A stretch of 64,000 nt of DNA from Conus ventricosus. Taxonomy: Eukaryota; Mollusca; Gastropoda; Neogastropoda; Conidae. A model generated the notes under the pieces. The model saw only the letters and a program-made list of their open reading frames with translations. It searched no databases and was not told the DNA's origin. The stretch lies in assembly GCA_018398815.1 (NCBI GenBank), contig CM031595.1, positions 137,698,945 to 137,762,944 on the forward strand, read 5' to 3'. This document shows, in pieces, positions 49,101 through 62,338 of this stretch. The translations under genes and the position numbers were made by a program. Each line of letters begins with the position of its first letter. Within the stretch, counting starts at the first letter, position 1.

Positions 49101-50115
49101 ACGTCTGTTGCCTGGTTTGATTCTGTTGGGGTCACCAGTATCGGCAAGTTCATGGGGACTGTTGTTGGTAGGATGTGGTGGCACGCTGTCTCACGCCGGC
49201 TCCATGACTAAGAATTATTGTCATCATTGGGGGCTTAGAAGGTGGTGGCCTGCATATGTTGGATTAGAACAGACACTGCTGAACACCATTAAATGACACA
49301 GCAGCAGTGCAGTGTCTCCTCCAGTGGGTTGCCTTTTGACAGTGACTGCTGCCTGTGGATTGCCGGTGCCAGGGTTGCAGCGGGCCTGGGCCAGGCTGTA
49401 GCCGTGGACGTGGGTTGGAATGAGTGGTGTGAGTGCAGTGCCACTGAGGTGGTACGGAAGCTGAGACAGCATACATCCCCCCTCCCCCCTCCTCCAAAAG
49501 AAAAATTTGAAAGCATCTCAGCTCATCCAAAGTCATTGCCAATGTCATCCTCAGGACATAAAGCTATTAGGTCAAAATCTTAAGTCCTTACACACAAAAT
49601 TTACCCTAATGACCATCACAGTAATTTAAAACCCCAAGAAGGACAGGATTGGCAGTAAGCAAACAACTGCAGATGAGCTGATTGACTGTTATATTAATAG
49701 GGAGTGTACTTACTGGAAGGCTTTGCTGTAATTATAGTTTCTTCGTGTCGTTTTGGCATACAGCAGTTTAGAACATCAACCACACACTGCCAGATCCGCA
49801 TTTATACAAATGCATGTTACATGTTTGCAGACAACGAAGGAACGTAATATGTGGGTGTGCCAGTGGACGGGTCAGCCTGTAGAACTGAGGATTCAGGCCC
49901 AGCAGTCTCAGCTGGCTGCCGTTCGCTTGTGGAACTGGAACAAGAGTATCATGGTCAGTTTTAGGAGAATGAAAGAAGAAGGAGGAGGGAGACAAGGAGC
50001 AAGAGAGAAAGAGAAGAGGGGAGGATGCAGAGAGAGAGGATCTCGTTTACGCTCCCATCCCTATTAACCTCCTACAGCTGTTCAACCTCTCTTTGCCCTG
50101 ACTCCCCTCACAAAC

Positions 50116-50153
<38 letters not shown>

Positions 50154-50239
50154 TTATGATCATTCAGAAACCAAAATTTGAAAAGTCAACTCATTTGATC
50201 AGAAAATGACCTCTCTCTCACTTGCTCTCTCTCTCTCTC

Positions 50240-50271
<32 letters not shown>

Positions 50272-52729
50272 CGTTGAGTTCTGTTCTTTGTCTCTCAAAT
50301 GGCATCTCTCTCTTACTTTTTTTCCCCTCTGTTCTGCTGTCTTCACATAACCAAAACTTCCAAAAACCTTCAGCATAGACTGACTGTCATTGCTACATGT
50401 GTCATGCCAGTCAAATGTCTTTGTTTTGTGTGTTCACTGTCTTTTCAGTCTTCAAGTCTGGGTCAGAGAATTCTGTTGGAGTCGAGTGATATTCCATCTG
50501 ATGAGAAATACTGAATCACCCATTTTCAGAATTGTCAGATTGGGGGAGAAATGGCAGTTGTGTATGTGATGGTATGCACTGGGCAGAAAAATGTTGAAAT
50601 AGAGACAGTGACATATCACAGAAAATATACCTGTGGATAACTGTTTCTAAGCTCTTTACTCAGTGTCAGAATTGGAAATGTTTGATTTCTCTGTGCGGTT
50701 ATGTATTTGTTTTTGCTGTTCAAGTATTTCATTAAGTGTTTCATTTATGTGTTGGATTATGTAATTTCTTTGAATTTTTCATGTTCCTCTGGAATTATGT
50801 ATTTCCTGAAAGGTTTCAGTTCTCTGGGGGGTTATGATTTTTCTTTTTCTTTAGTTTTATTTTTCTGGGGTTGTCTTTCTTTCCTTTCCATCATTTCATT
50901 TGCTCATCCTCATCACTTTTTGTTTGAAGTCACATTCTGCGGTGCCTATTATTCCTGTGAGTATGGAGATGTTCCCTATGTTTTTCAAAACTTTTTTTAA
51001 TATATAGCCATAGTTATAAACTGACCCAAAATAATTTACTTCTCAGTATGAAATGATGTACATTTGCTTGTTTTTGTGAAATTTGACATTGTAAAGGTTA
51101 ATTTGATTTCTGTCGTTAAGCCACGTTTTGATTGACATCCTGATACAGTTTATCCTCGTGGGAAGAAGTTTTGACATTATCTGGAATAGCAAAAATTCAG
51201 TCGGGACCAAAAAAAATTCCTTATTTTTAAAATCATGCATGCTGTCATGTGTATACTTCTAACTTTGCAGTTTTGGCTTGTGCGTTCCAGATTTTGAGTT
51301 AGAATAATCAGACTGGTTCAGATGCAGATTTTGTGCATGCATGGTTCAGATGCAGATTTTGTGCATGCATGGTTCAGATGCAGATTTTGTGCATGCATAT
51401 TTCTTTTTTTTTACTGTGCTGCTTAAGAATAAAACAAACGTGGTCCTATTGTTTTATACAAAAAAGTACATATATCATAGCTGCATACACCTTGTACTTC
51501 TGACCATTGAAGACAGCATGTTTATGAACAAAATAAATAAAACAGATACCTTAATACACAAATGTGGGGTTAAAAAAACAGCTTGTAGCTTAAAAAGCAC
51601 CTTTAAAATCAACTGCATGTATTTCATCTCATCTTGTTGCTTTCGGAAGCTGACCAAGTAACTAAACAATAATATGTGTGGTTATCATGTTTTGACCAAG
51701 ATGTGTCAAGCCAGCCCAGTTTGGTGTTTCCATAAAACAATGTGTCTAACCAATCACGTATGCTTGTGAAAAAATGATCAGAGTTCAGAGCCCTGCACAG
51801 CTGATCTGTTCTCAAACCGTGGATGAGCTTCCATTTTTTTTCCCATATGGAAACATCAAACGGGGCTGATCTTCTGTGAGAGACACACAATCAATTGGAG
51901 ATCAGTAAGGTGAAAGATTTGTTCTGCTTATTTATGAACTTGACATCATTTTTTTTTTTCTGTACACTAGGTCAGCTTTTTTTTCTTCAGAAATATCATT
52001 TGCATGTGGTTTTTTTATATCATCAGTATATAGTTTTTACTAAATCAGGCATGTTTTTTTTTTTTTAATTTAATGTAAACATTATTAATAAACATTCGTT
52101 TTTTTGTGCTCCATAGCTGTTTAATGTTTTTCTCTTAACAGGGAAAATCAGTGTGTTAGGGTCAAAAAAATTCTTAATGGAATTTTTATCAAACTGTAGA
52201 TTGGAAATTTGTGTTGAGGTTTCAAGCTTTCCAGCAGACGACGCCTGTCACAGAATTGACATGCATTCATTCTAGCTTCCAGTGAAATGTGACTTCCAGA
52301 TTGATTGTCAGATTGAATTGCGCATACACAATTTCAATCAGTCTGAGCTTATTTCATCTGTAATGTGTGTTCAGTTTTTAAGACTTTGTGGTTGAATATG
52401 AAGAAATGCACAGCTGGTTGTAAAAGGGGTTGAATTCTTTGCACATATATTCTCTTTCTTGCATCTGTGTATACATACAAAGAAATGGACTGAAAACCAG
52501 TTTGTTGTCCAGTTAACCTTTGGCTATACATGCATTTAGCAACAAGATGATAAAATATCAGCAATTTTGGTTGTGGGGAAAAAATCACTTTAAAGATGGG
52601 TTAACTCCTTTAGATCTGATAACGTAAGAAAGGAAAGCTCTCTCTCTGTCTTGTCCTTCCATCCCTTCATCTAACTCTCTTGTCTGACCTTCCCCCATCC
52701 ATTTGCGAGTCTCTCTGTCTCGGTCTGTC

Positions 52730-52801
<72 letters not shown>

Positions 52802-55800
52802 GTCTCACCATCCCCTCACCCATTCCTATGTCTCTCTCTCGCTCTCGCTTACTATCTCTCAGTCCTCCCTCATTCTCTCTCTCTCTGTCTCTCTCTATCT
52901 CTCTTTCTCTCCTCATCTCTTTCTCTCTCTCCTCCTCACCCTCTTTCTCACTGTCCCTGTCTCTGTCCCTCTCTCTCTCTCTCTCACTCTCTCTCTCTCT
53001 CTCTCTCTCGCTTCTCTCTCTCTCTCTCTCTCTCTCTCTTTTCATTCTTCTTCTTCTCCTCCCCTTGCCTCCAGCCCATCCTTACCCGCCTCTTTTACTG
53101 GTTCGAATGCCAGTGATGTCTGTAGTGAATGCACAGCTGCATCTGCTTTTCCTTTATGATGATAATAGAGGTATTTAAAGAGGTCTGTTTCAAATGAGCT
53201 CATACCAGACTGTCTCAGAAGGTACTAGCCTTTTGGGCAGAGGGATTGCCTCTATCACAAGTTCACCATCAGGTTTATCCAGTTCTTGGACCACTTGAGG
53301 GGACAAATGAGTGTTTACCGACACCTCTCTTGCCTCTTTCGCCATATCAACAAGATCAGAGGAAATAGGGGATATTTGCAAGCAGGCCTTCCCATGAGAT
53401 CAAAATGGCATCCACTGCATATGCCATGGGATCAGGCACCAATGATACAAACGCTGACAACTTTGGTGTTCCACCTAGTGGCTAAAAGGTCCAAGTGAGG
53501 TGTGTTGAGGACCTGACTGTTCAATGTAATACCAAATAGTTTAGCATCCACTCCGAGGAAAGAACCTAGTTCCTTCTGGAGAGAGAGTCAGACAGAAATT
53601 CAGCTTTCTAGAAATGTACCTCACCAAAAGAGCCAGCATCAGGGACAGGCAGTACAGGAGAGAGGTGAACAAGTCGATCAGAGACCTAGAATAAGTTTGC
53701 CCTTCAATCTTTCTGTAGGCTGCTGGCTTGGAACTGGCTGAGCAACGTCATCACTGCCTAACCTCTTAGGACCTCTGACTGAAGTCTGCTCTCACATCCA
53801 GTACATTTATGTAGCCTGTCAACTTGTGTGGAGGCCAAACACCACTGACCTCCGAAACTAAGGGAAGAGATGAACTCCCCTACCAGAACTGCTGGTGTCT
53901 GCACAAATCCAGTGTGACGACTGAGGTAGAAGGAGAGGGCCGTCTGACTTTATATAAGCAAGATCCGTCCAAGGCTGAAGCATTTGAAAAAAAGCTGCAG
54001 GGTCAAAAAATGGAAATGTCCCATTATGCTGTGAACTGACTACATGCGTCACTTAGAGCCCACAGAAGGGGACACAGATGTAGATGTCCCAAAATAATTA
54101 ACTCTTTGGTGGCAGAGGCAAGAGCAGTCATGATCTGGACACCACTCAGGGTCGCAAACAGAAAGTGATACATGGACAGGGTGAAAGACAGTCAGATCTT
54201 TCCTACTTTTTTTTTTTTTTTCTGTCCCAACCTCTGCACCACCTGAGAGGCAGTGCACCCACGCTGCTCATTCCGACACCCCATCCACAGTCACAGCCTG
54301 GTCGGCCCCCGCCGCAGCCCCGGCACCGGCAATCCAAAGGGAGCAGTCATTGTCAAGTCGTCAAGAGGCAACCCACTGGAGGAGGCACTGCACTGCTGCC
54401 GAGTCACTTCGGTGGTGTTCAGTGGCGCCTGTTCTGATCTAACATACGCAGGACACCACCTACTAAGCCCCCTACTGACAACAATAATGCTTAGTCGCGG
54501 AGCCGGCGTGAGTGAGCTCTCCCGGAGGGCGCCACGACGTCCGTCCAACGACAGCCCCCATGGACTCGCCGATACCGGTGACCCTGATGGAACCAAACCA
54601 AGACCACAGACGTGGAAAGGACATCGAAATTGAGGTCACCATGAGAGCAGGGCATGAAGGGCCACAGAATTTGAGACTTTTTTTTTTTTATGCTGATCAA
54701 TGAGAATGAGGATGATTAAGATGATGCGACGGATTTCCATTTCGGTCTGAGACTACATGACAGGGCTGTACTCTACGCTTCCTTTCATAATATATCCCGG
54801 CATCAACCAGGCCCGAGAGGTACAGGCACCTGCAGTGTTGGTCAGGAAATTTGAGCAACACTCTCAGAAATGCATCCATTAAGTGGATGAAACTGGACTG
54901 TGTGGTCCCAGTCTTCCCAACTGAGTCCGCAGCAAACTCAACTCTGGGTTGGAGCAGAAAAACCCACATGACTCTGATGGGATTGGAACCCACGACCTCC
55001 CAGCCAGGAGTCCGCGACGCTAACCACTTCGCCACGGCGGCTGGTTATCTTTCCTACTCTTGAGTCAGAAGATTCAGATCTGTGCAGAAATGTGTCCCAG
55101 ATGAGCGAAATCCTGTGAGGGAGTTCCTCTTTTTTTTCTTTTTTTTTTATGATAATGGTTGATCAGGATAAAGATACCCTCAACAACTGATGGTTGGGGA
55201 TGAAAAATACCACAGTGATTAGGGGTTGGAGTGCGTTGGAACCTATGACCTCCCAAACAGTGATGCTCAATGGTATGTAACAGTGGCTGATGTTACTACA
55301 GGTTGTTGTTGTTTTTTTGTTGTTGTTTTTCTTCATCACATTGTATTGCTCTTTATCAGGAATTGTGGAAGAACATTCCGTGCATCAGGGTCAGTATTAG
55401 AAAAACTTACCCTAATAAGAGGGAAAATGTCGTATGTGTTTTTAGACCAGAAGCATGAAAGTTGTGTGTATATTTAGCCAAACTGGGAGAATGAAATCTG
55501 CATTTTTCTGTTGATGTGCATTTGCGAAGACTTCAGTCATGTGTTTCACTTTTTTCTTTTTTTTAATTCTTTCCAAGGTTTGCTTCAGTAATAGTTTTGC
55601 AGATAGGATAAACAGCGCTATCTGATATTTCAGTGATTGCATGATTAAGATTTGTGAAAATTTTTATGTTTTGTTGTTCTTAAGCCACAGCTTGTTCTTT
55701 TTCATTATGGTCTTTCCTTTTGCAGAGACAAGCTGCAGATTGGAAATGGTGATCATTTGAGTCCATGTCAAATATTTATATATCTTTATACGCATATATG

Positions 55801-58800
55801 TTTGGATTTACCACATTACCATGCATTCATTTATTCTAGTTTGTTGTATACATAAGAAGACTCTAAGAGTGCTTAATTTGTTTTGTTTTGTCACTGTTGC
55901 CTGTCCCATGATTACAGGAGTTGGACATTGGAGTGCGGCACGTCCGTGTGTTTGTGGATAAACAAAAAGTGTTTGATGGCGAAATGGAAAAGGGATGTGG
56001 CAACCATGTCTTTGACTACAGCAAAACCATCCCAGTCACAGACAAAAAACTTGTCAGTCCCTCCAAACTGGTCCTTCGCTCCCCAACCCACAGCAAGCCC
56101 AAGGAAAATGGCAGCCCCTCCAAGGCAGGCAGCCAACCCCTCACTCCCCATTACCTGCCAACAGTCTTTCTCAACATGTGTTAGCCTCCCCTTTGAAGGG
56201 GGGCAACCCTTCTGTGCCAAATGATGGACATCACCACACATTCAGGAGCATCAGTCGATCGTCGGCATCGTCAGCATCTTCGTCAGGATCACATCCATCC
56301 CGACCGTCGTCACAGAACGAGGAGCGGGGACAGATTCGCAGTGAAACTCGAACGCTTGTGAGGCCCACCCTAGGGAGACAGCAGTCAACTGGGTCAGACC
56401 GTTCAAGCCCAGAGGTTGAGACAGGTATGTTTCAGAAAAAAGGAATGATTGCTACATTTCTTTTTTGTCATTCTAACAGAATGTCCTGCGTATCCAGTAG
56501 TACAGTATGCAAACATAGGTGTGTGTGTGTTAGTTGAAAGGGTGTGTTCATGTGTGTATTTATTTGAACCTCTGTGTGTGCGTGTGTGTGTGTACATGTA
56601 TGTTTGTGTGTGTGTGGGTATGTGTGTGCTGATATTTCTATGTGTGTTTGTCAAATTACAAGTCTGCAGTCTGAGAGTCTAATCATGCTGGTGCATGAAT
56701 ATATGATGTGCATATATATATGATTTAAGTGTGTGTGTACACTTGCCTATGAATGTTTGTCTGTATACATGCCTGTGTTATGTGTTCACCTTTGGCCTGT
56801 GCTCAGACATATATCACATCTCCATTATACTGAGCTGTAATGCATCTGCACAATCAAAGTTAACACTTTGTTATTTTCCTACTACATTGTGAAAAGACTG
56901 TCAATTCACAATGTCATCCATCAGCTTCCTTTCCAGCTCTTTCTTACCAAAAATTACACAAGATCTATCAGTTCATATTTTCATAGTGAGAAAGGGTTTT
57001 TCGGGGTTTGTTTCAACACACTGAAGTTTTGTGCTATACTAACAAATGTAAATGCCCATGAACCTCTCTTCACACTTGAGGAAAAGTAAGAAAAAAAGTG
57101 ATGCTCAGTGTAGACAGTAGGGATGATGACTTTGATGCTGAAAATACAGAGTGAAAGAGGTTGCTGCAGATGAGATCATCTTCAGTCCTGATCATGAGGT
57201 TATGATGCTGATTTGTAAGAATCGGATGAAAAAGACCATCAAATTCCACAAGTTTACATTGTCGGCTTTGGATGTTCACAGGTGATTTTTTTCTTGTCTT
57301 TTTGGTGATGAGTGTGTAGATTTGGTTTGTCAGGATGACATTGGAAACTTTGTTCTTTTTTTTGTCCTTGATATACTTTTATGGTTCTGTTCATAATTGA
57401 TTCAGAGCAATGTGGGAAACAAAAGTGTTGGCATGGTTGTTTTTTTTACTTTTCTGTACTCTTTGCTTAGCTTACAGAAGAAAAAAAACATCTACAGACT
57501 TAAGGTAAATGTACAGGTCAGTTACTTGAAAAAAATTCGAAGCTGCATAAGGGCACTTCATGTGTTTCTTTGTATATGTATACTGGAAGTTTGTATGCAC
57601 TTGTCTGTGTATGATGTGAGCGTGCGTGTAGATGTTAAAGCCTTTGCTAACTTCTTTATCTATGTACATGTTGAAATGGTTTTGGTATGATGGAGCTTTA
57701 AAGGATGGAGTTTGGGCTCTGTTTAGAGTGTACTAAGGGGCAGAGAATGGCATGATCTTGGTGGTGCCTGTTATGCTATTGATTTATTGGAAGAAGGAAA
57801 TAAAAAGGAAATTCTGAAACCAGTCAAGCTTAGATTATGCATATCATATTTGTTCTTGGCTGCTTACATGTGCTAGAATCGACATTGTCTGAAGTGTTCA
57901 ATCATTAACAAGATAGGCATTTTGGGCGATAGACCTAGAAGATCAAAGTGTTCCAAATATGGCACTGGCACTCTGCCAGCGTAATCTTGAGGCAGTCTGC
58001 AGATCATTACCTGCAGAGGCTAGATAATTGACCTCTTAAGTACAGGTTTTGACTTTTACACCATAGTAGGTCTGCCTTGGCCTTGGTGTCACAACATTTC
58101 ACAGACCTGTTCTCAGTAAGCCAGGGAACACAAGTTTGGCTTAACTTGAGCTGGAAGTTTGTGTAATCTCAGTTACTGCCAATACAATGAACAAGAAGAG
58201 TTCAGCACATGGTCAGTCTTATTTTATACAGTCTTTCACTTACGATTAGACTAGATCCAGTGTTACTTTAAGCATTGCTTCAGTTTGCTCAATTAGTGCA
58301 AAATTGTCCAATAAAAACAGACAGAACAAAACATTGATTCAGTACATTGAGCTTAGTGTTGAATTTACAGAACTACTTTCAGTATGAGTCTAGAAAAGTG
58401 TTGTCTTGTTCTTATATTAGGATATAGAACATTGTAGATAACGTAAATGTTTTTCTGCAGATGTCAGAGTCAACTTTCAAAGATATCCTGTAGCAAAGCA
58501 TTGTTGAATGCTGCCAGACATTGTAGTGCTTGGAGAGAATTTAGTTTGCTTTTTAATGATTATGGTTTTTTCCATGACAGTAGGTTGTACTTGTAGGGAT
58601 GCTTTGATGGATTCTTTGGCAGTCAGAGTTTTTCACTGCCCAGTTCTCGGTGATGCCTAAGAGAATAAAGGAATTGCAACTGTGCCAGTCTGTAGGCTGT
58701 CCATCCAGGATGTGTCCAGTCTGCTACTGGAACGCCATCCTCGTCTTACTGTGGAGGGTGGTCTTGGATGAAAAGTCATGACAAGACACATGCTCACACC

Positions 58801-59277
58801 ACAGGATCATTAAGCTTTTCATGACTGTTGGCTGAGATTCTTGCCATCTGTTAGCATGCACACTGACGTGCTGTCTGACTTAGGTATATGTCTTATGTTT
58901 CATGTGTGTGACATAGCGAGAATCCATTTGAAGCTCTTTTTCTTTGAACACATGGAGATCTGCTGTGGGTGTGGAGCTCATGCAGCTGTTCAGTGTGTAA
59001 TGTGTAATTCACTGCTGGGATTCTGATGACATGGCAGCTGCTCTAGAGGAGCATGTGTCAGGTTTTACTGGGTGATATGTGTGTAAGGTTGTCACTGTTC
59101 TGTATCTATAAAGTCTGGGGTTATTTGGTGTGTTTGCTTGTGTGTGTGTGTTTGTATTTTAAAAGATCTCTCTCAGAATGTTTTAAAGATCTCTCTCAGA
59201 GTCTCTTTTGATTTTTTGCGTGTTCTCTGTCTCTAGCCTTCTTTATGCTTTCTCAGTCTTTAACTCTCTCTCTTTCT

Positions 59278-59351
<74 letters not shown>

Positions 59352-61796
59352 GAACTTACGCCAAATGCACAACTTTGTCCCTGTCTTTCTCTCTGTCTCT
59401 CTGTCAATCTCTCTGTCTCTCTTTGTATTTTTCTGTCTCTCGCTCTCCCTTCTGTATGTTACTCTGTGCTTCTTAGTTTCATTCTCTGTGGTTCACTCTT
59501 TTGATCTCTCTATCTAGCTCCTGTTTCATTTTCTATTTTCAGCCAAAGTTATATCAGTTCGATTGAACAGTTGAAATAACAGTGGAGCCTTAGTAGAGTT
59601 GAAAAAAAGAAGAAAGGAGAAATTGTGTCTGTACCTAAGATTGGATTGAAAAAGCATGCAGTACAAATTTTAAATAAATCTTGATTAATATGAATTGTAG
59701 AAGTATTTGTTATTGTCATAACAGTGGAAGATGGGTTTTTTTTTTGTTTTGTTTTGGGGGGAGGGGGGGTTGGTTTGTTTTGTTTTGCTTTACTTTGTTT
59801 TCAAATCCAAACTGGTTCATGTCTCTGTGATTCATTTACACGGTTTACGAAGATTAAAAAAAAAGAAAAATGACGATAATGATCATGATGATTGTGGTAT
59901 TTGTATCACTGTTCAGATGTGGGGAAAGAGAGCATTCCAGAGAAGAAGATCTCAAAAACTCCTCGACTGACAAAGCGCATGGCAGCACGGCTAGATAGAA
60001 AATCATCAGATACAGATACTTCCAGATCTAATACTGATAGGTAGGTTTAACACTTCAGCGAGTCTGTGTGTGTGTGTGGTGTGTGTGTGTGTGCGTGTGT
60101 GTGTGTGTATTTGAGCGTGTGTGTGTGTGTGTAAGACATGTTTGATATATTTGTAGCTATGTTTATCTTATATGAATTTATAGAATTGCATGCATTTCTA
60201 CTTATTCATGGATAAGAGTTATTATATGAATAAAGATGTCTGTGTGCAAGCATTTGTAACTCTTTAATCAGCAAAATTACTTCAGTTCTATGAAAGTTGT
60301 AATGAATACTTCTGTTTCCATAAGTTTGAGCATGTTTTTGCCAGACACAGTGAGAATAATAGCCAGTTAGTGACATTGGGTTTTGTCCCATCACCTCAGC
60401 ATTGAACAGATTGCCCTTTCATAAATCCATCACTTTTACATATTGATCTGATCCGTTGCCCCTTAATGAGTTCATATGTCCTGTTGTTTCTGCATTAATT
60501 GAACCTCCTGACAAATCCATATGTTCTAGTTCAGTGTTAATTGAAGCCTGCATTGTCCATTGATGAATCTTTGCATCTTGCTGTTTAAACATTGGTAGAA
60601 GCCTTTATTATTTACCACTGAATCCATATGTCCAGTTGTTTCTGCATTGATTTATGCTTTTATTGCCTTCTGATCAGTCCATGCATTGAAGCCTTCATTG
60701 CCGCCTGATAAATCAGTGTGCATTCTGCTGTATGTATTTTTAAAAGCCTCCAAATATTGCTGTTTATTTTATTGATTAAAGCTGCTATTGCCCCCAGATA
60801 AATCCATTGATTAAAGCCTCTATTGCCCCCAGATAAATCCATGTTGCTGCTGTTTCTACATCGATTAAAGCCTTCCATTGCCCCCTAATAAATCCATGTA
60901 TATGGTAAGTGTAATATTGATTGAATCCATTGCCCTCTTGATGATTTCATATGTCTTGTTCCTGGAAGGAATGAAGCCACCATTGCCCCATAGTAAATCT
61001 AGATGTCCTGTTGGTGTAATATTGTTTGAAGACTCCATTACCCTATGTAAGTCCATGTGTCTTTCTGTTTCAGGAATGATTGAAGCCTGCTTTGCCTCCT
61101 TATCATTCCATGTTTTCTATTGTTGACGCATTGACTGAATGAAACTGCCATTGCCCCCGATGAATCCTTGTATCCTGTTGTTTTAGCGTTGAACAGAAGC
61201 CTCCGTTGCCTCCAGACAAATCGGTCCAGCGTTTTGGAGACAAGATGGTCAACTCCAGATCCCATGAGAAACTGGCTCCCAAGACATCCCAGGTGCCCCC
61301 TGTCAAGTCCCCACGTGCCAGTTCCGCTGTGTCCACTAAATCATCCAGTCAGCAGGACAGGTCAAGAGCAGAGGGTGAAGGGGACGCTTCCATCGTCGAT
61401 AAGCTGAAAGACATGGGCACGAAGTGAGTAGATTGAGACCTTTTGTTAAATGTTAATGTCGTTATGTAAAGGATTCTAACAAAATGTAGTGGTTAAGGTT
61501 GAGGCATTTCAGATTAGTTTTATTGATGTGGATATGAAAACATGTGTGTTTGTATGCATGTACATTCATTTATTTTGCTCATCCCAGCATATGAATAGGT
61601 GTGTATTTGTATGCATGTACATTTCATTTATTTTGCTCATCCACATCACGTGAGTAGGTATGAATTTGTATGCATGTACATTCATTTACTTTGCTCATCT
61701 CTTTCATGGGGATTGTGTTGTGAATCAAGGTTTGTCGACATCCTACATGTTTGATTGCCTTCAGTGTTATTGCTGAAACTAACCTCTCTCTCTCTG

Positions 61797-61853
<57 letters not shown>

Positions 61854-62275
61854 TCTCCCCTCCCAATCTCTGTCTCTCTCTCCGATTGTCTTTAGTGTTC
61901 ATGCTAACACAAATATCACTGTCTTACTTGTTTATCCTCCCTTCTGGCTCATTCTCTGCACACTAGCTCTCTTTCTCCGTCCCTGGCTCTTCCTGTCTCT
62001 CCCTCTCCTTCTCTCTCACTCTGCATGTGTATCTCACTCTCTGTCTCTTGCTTTCTCTATTTTTCTGTACTCTTGCTCTCTCTCTTGTCTCTGTCTCTCT
62101 CTCTCGCTCACTCTCACCCTCTGTCTCTAATTCTGTCTCTCTGATTGTCTCTCAGTCATTGTCTCTGTCTCTCTTTCTTTCTCTATCTCTTTCTCTCTGT
62201 CTCTCTCTCTTTCTGTCTCCCTCTCCTTCCCGCACTCTCCCTCCCTCCCTCCCTCTCCTGCCTCCCTCTCTCTCC

Positions 62276-62338
<63 letters not shown>

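Larger units (their letters stand above)
49954..53185. other. Intron 15, left part: simple repeats, no gene seen
   Basis: Holds a ~34-base C tract (50119-50152), CT tracts (50222-50272), T runs and a three-unit 28-bp repeat at 51310. ORFs lack domains. Confidence 0.55.

Noticed and set aside
49036..49105. A functional tRNA gene
   Set aside because: A and B boxes are present, but the sequence lacks paired acceptor and anticodon stems and continues into a repeated SINE body.
51624..51890. An 88-codon minus-strand ORF (SIRDWLDTLFYGNTKLGWLD)
   Set aside because: No domain recognised, no exon signals; probably chance in an intron.
54960..55050. A functional minus-strand tRNA gene
   Set aside because: Same reason: tRNA-like head of a SINE, no complete cloverleaf.
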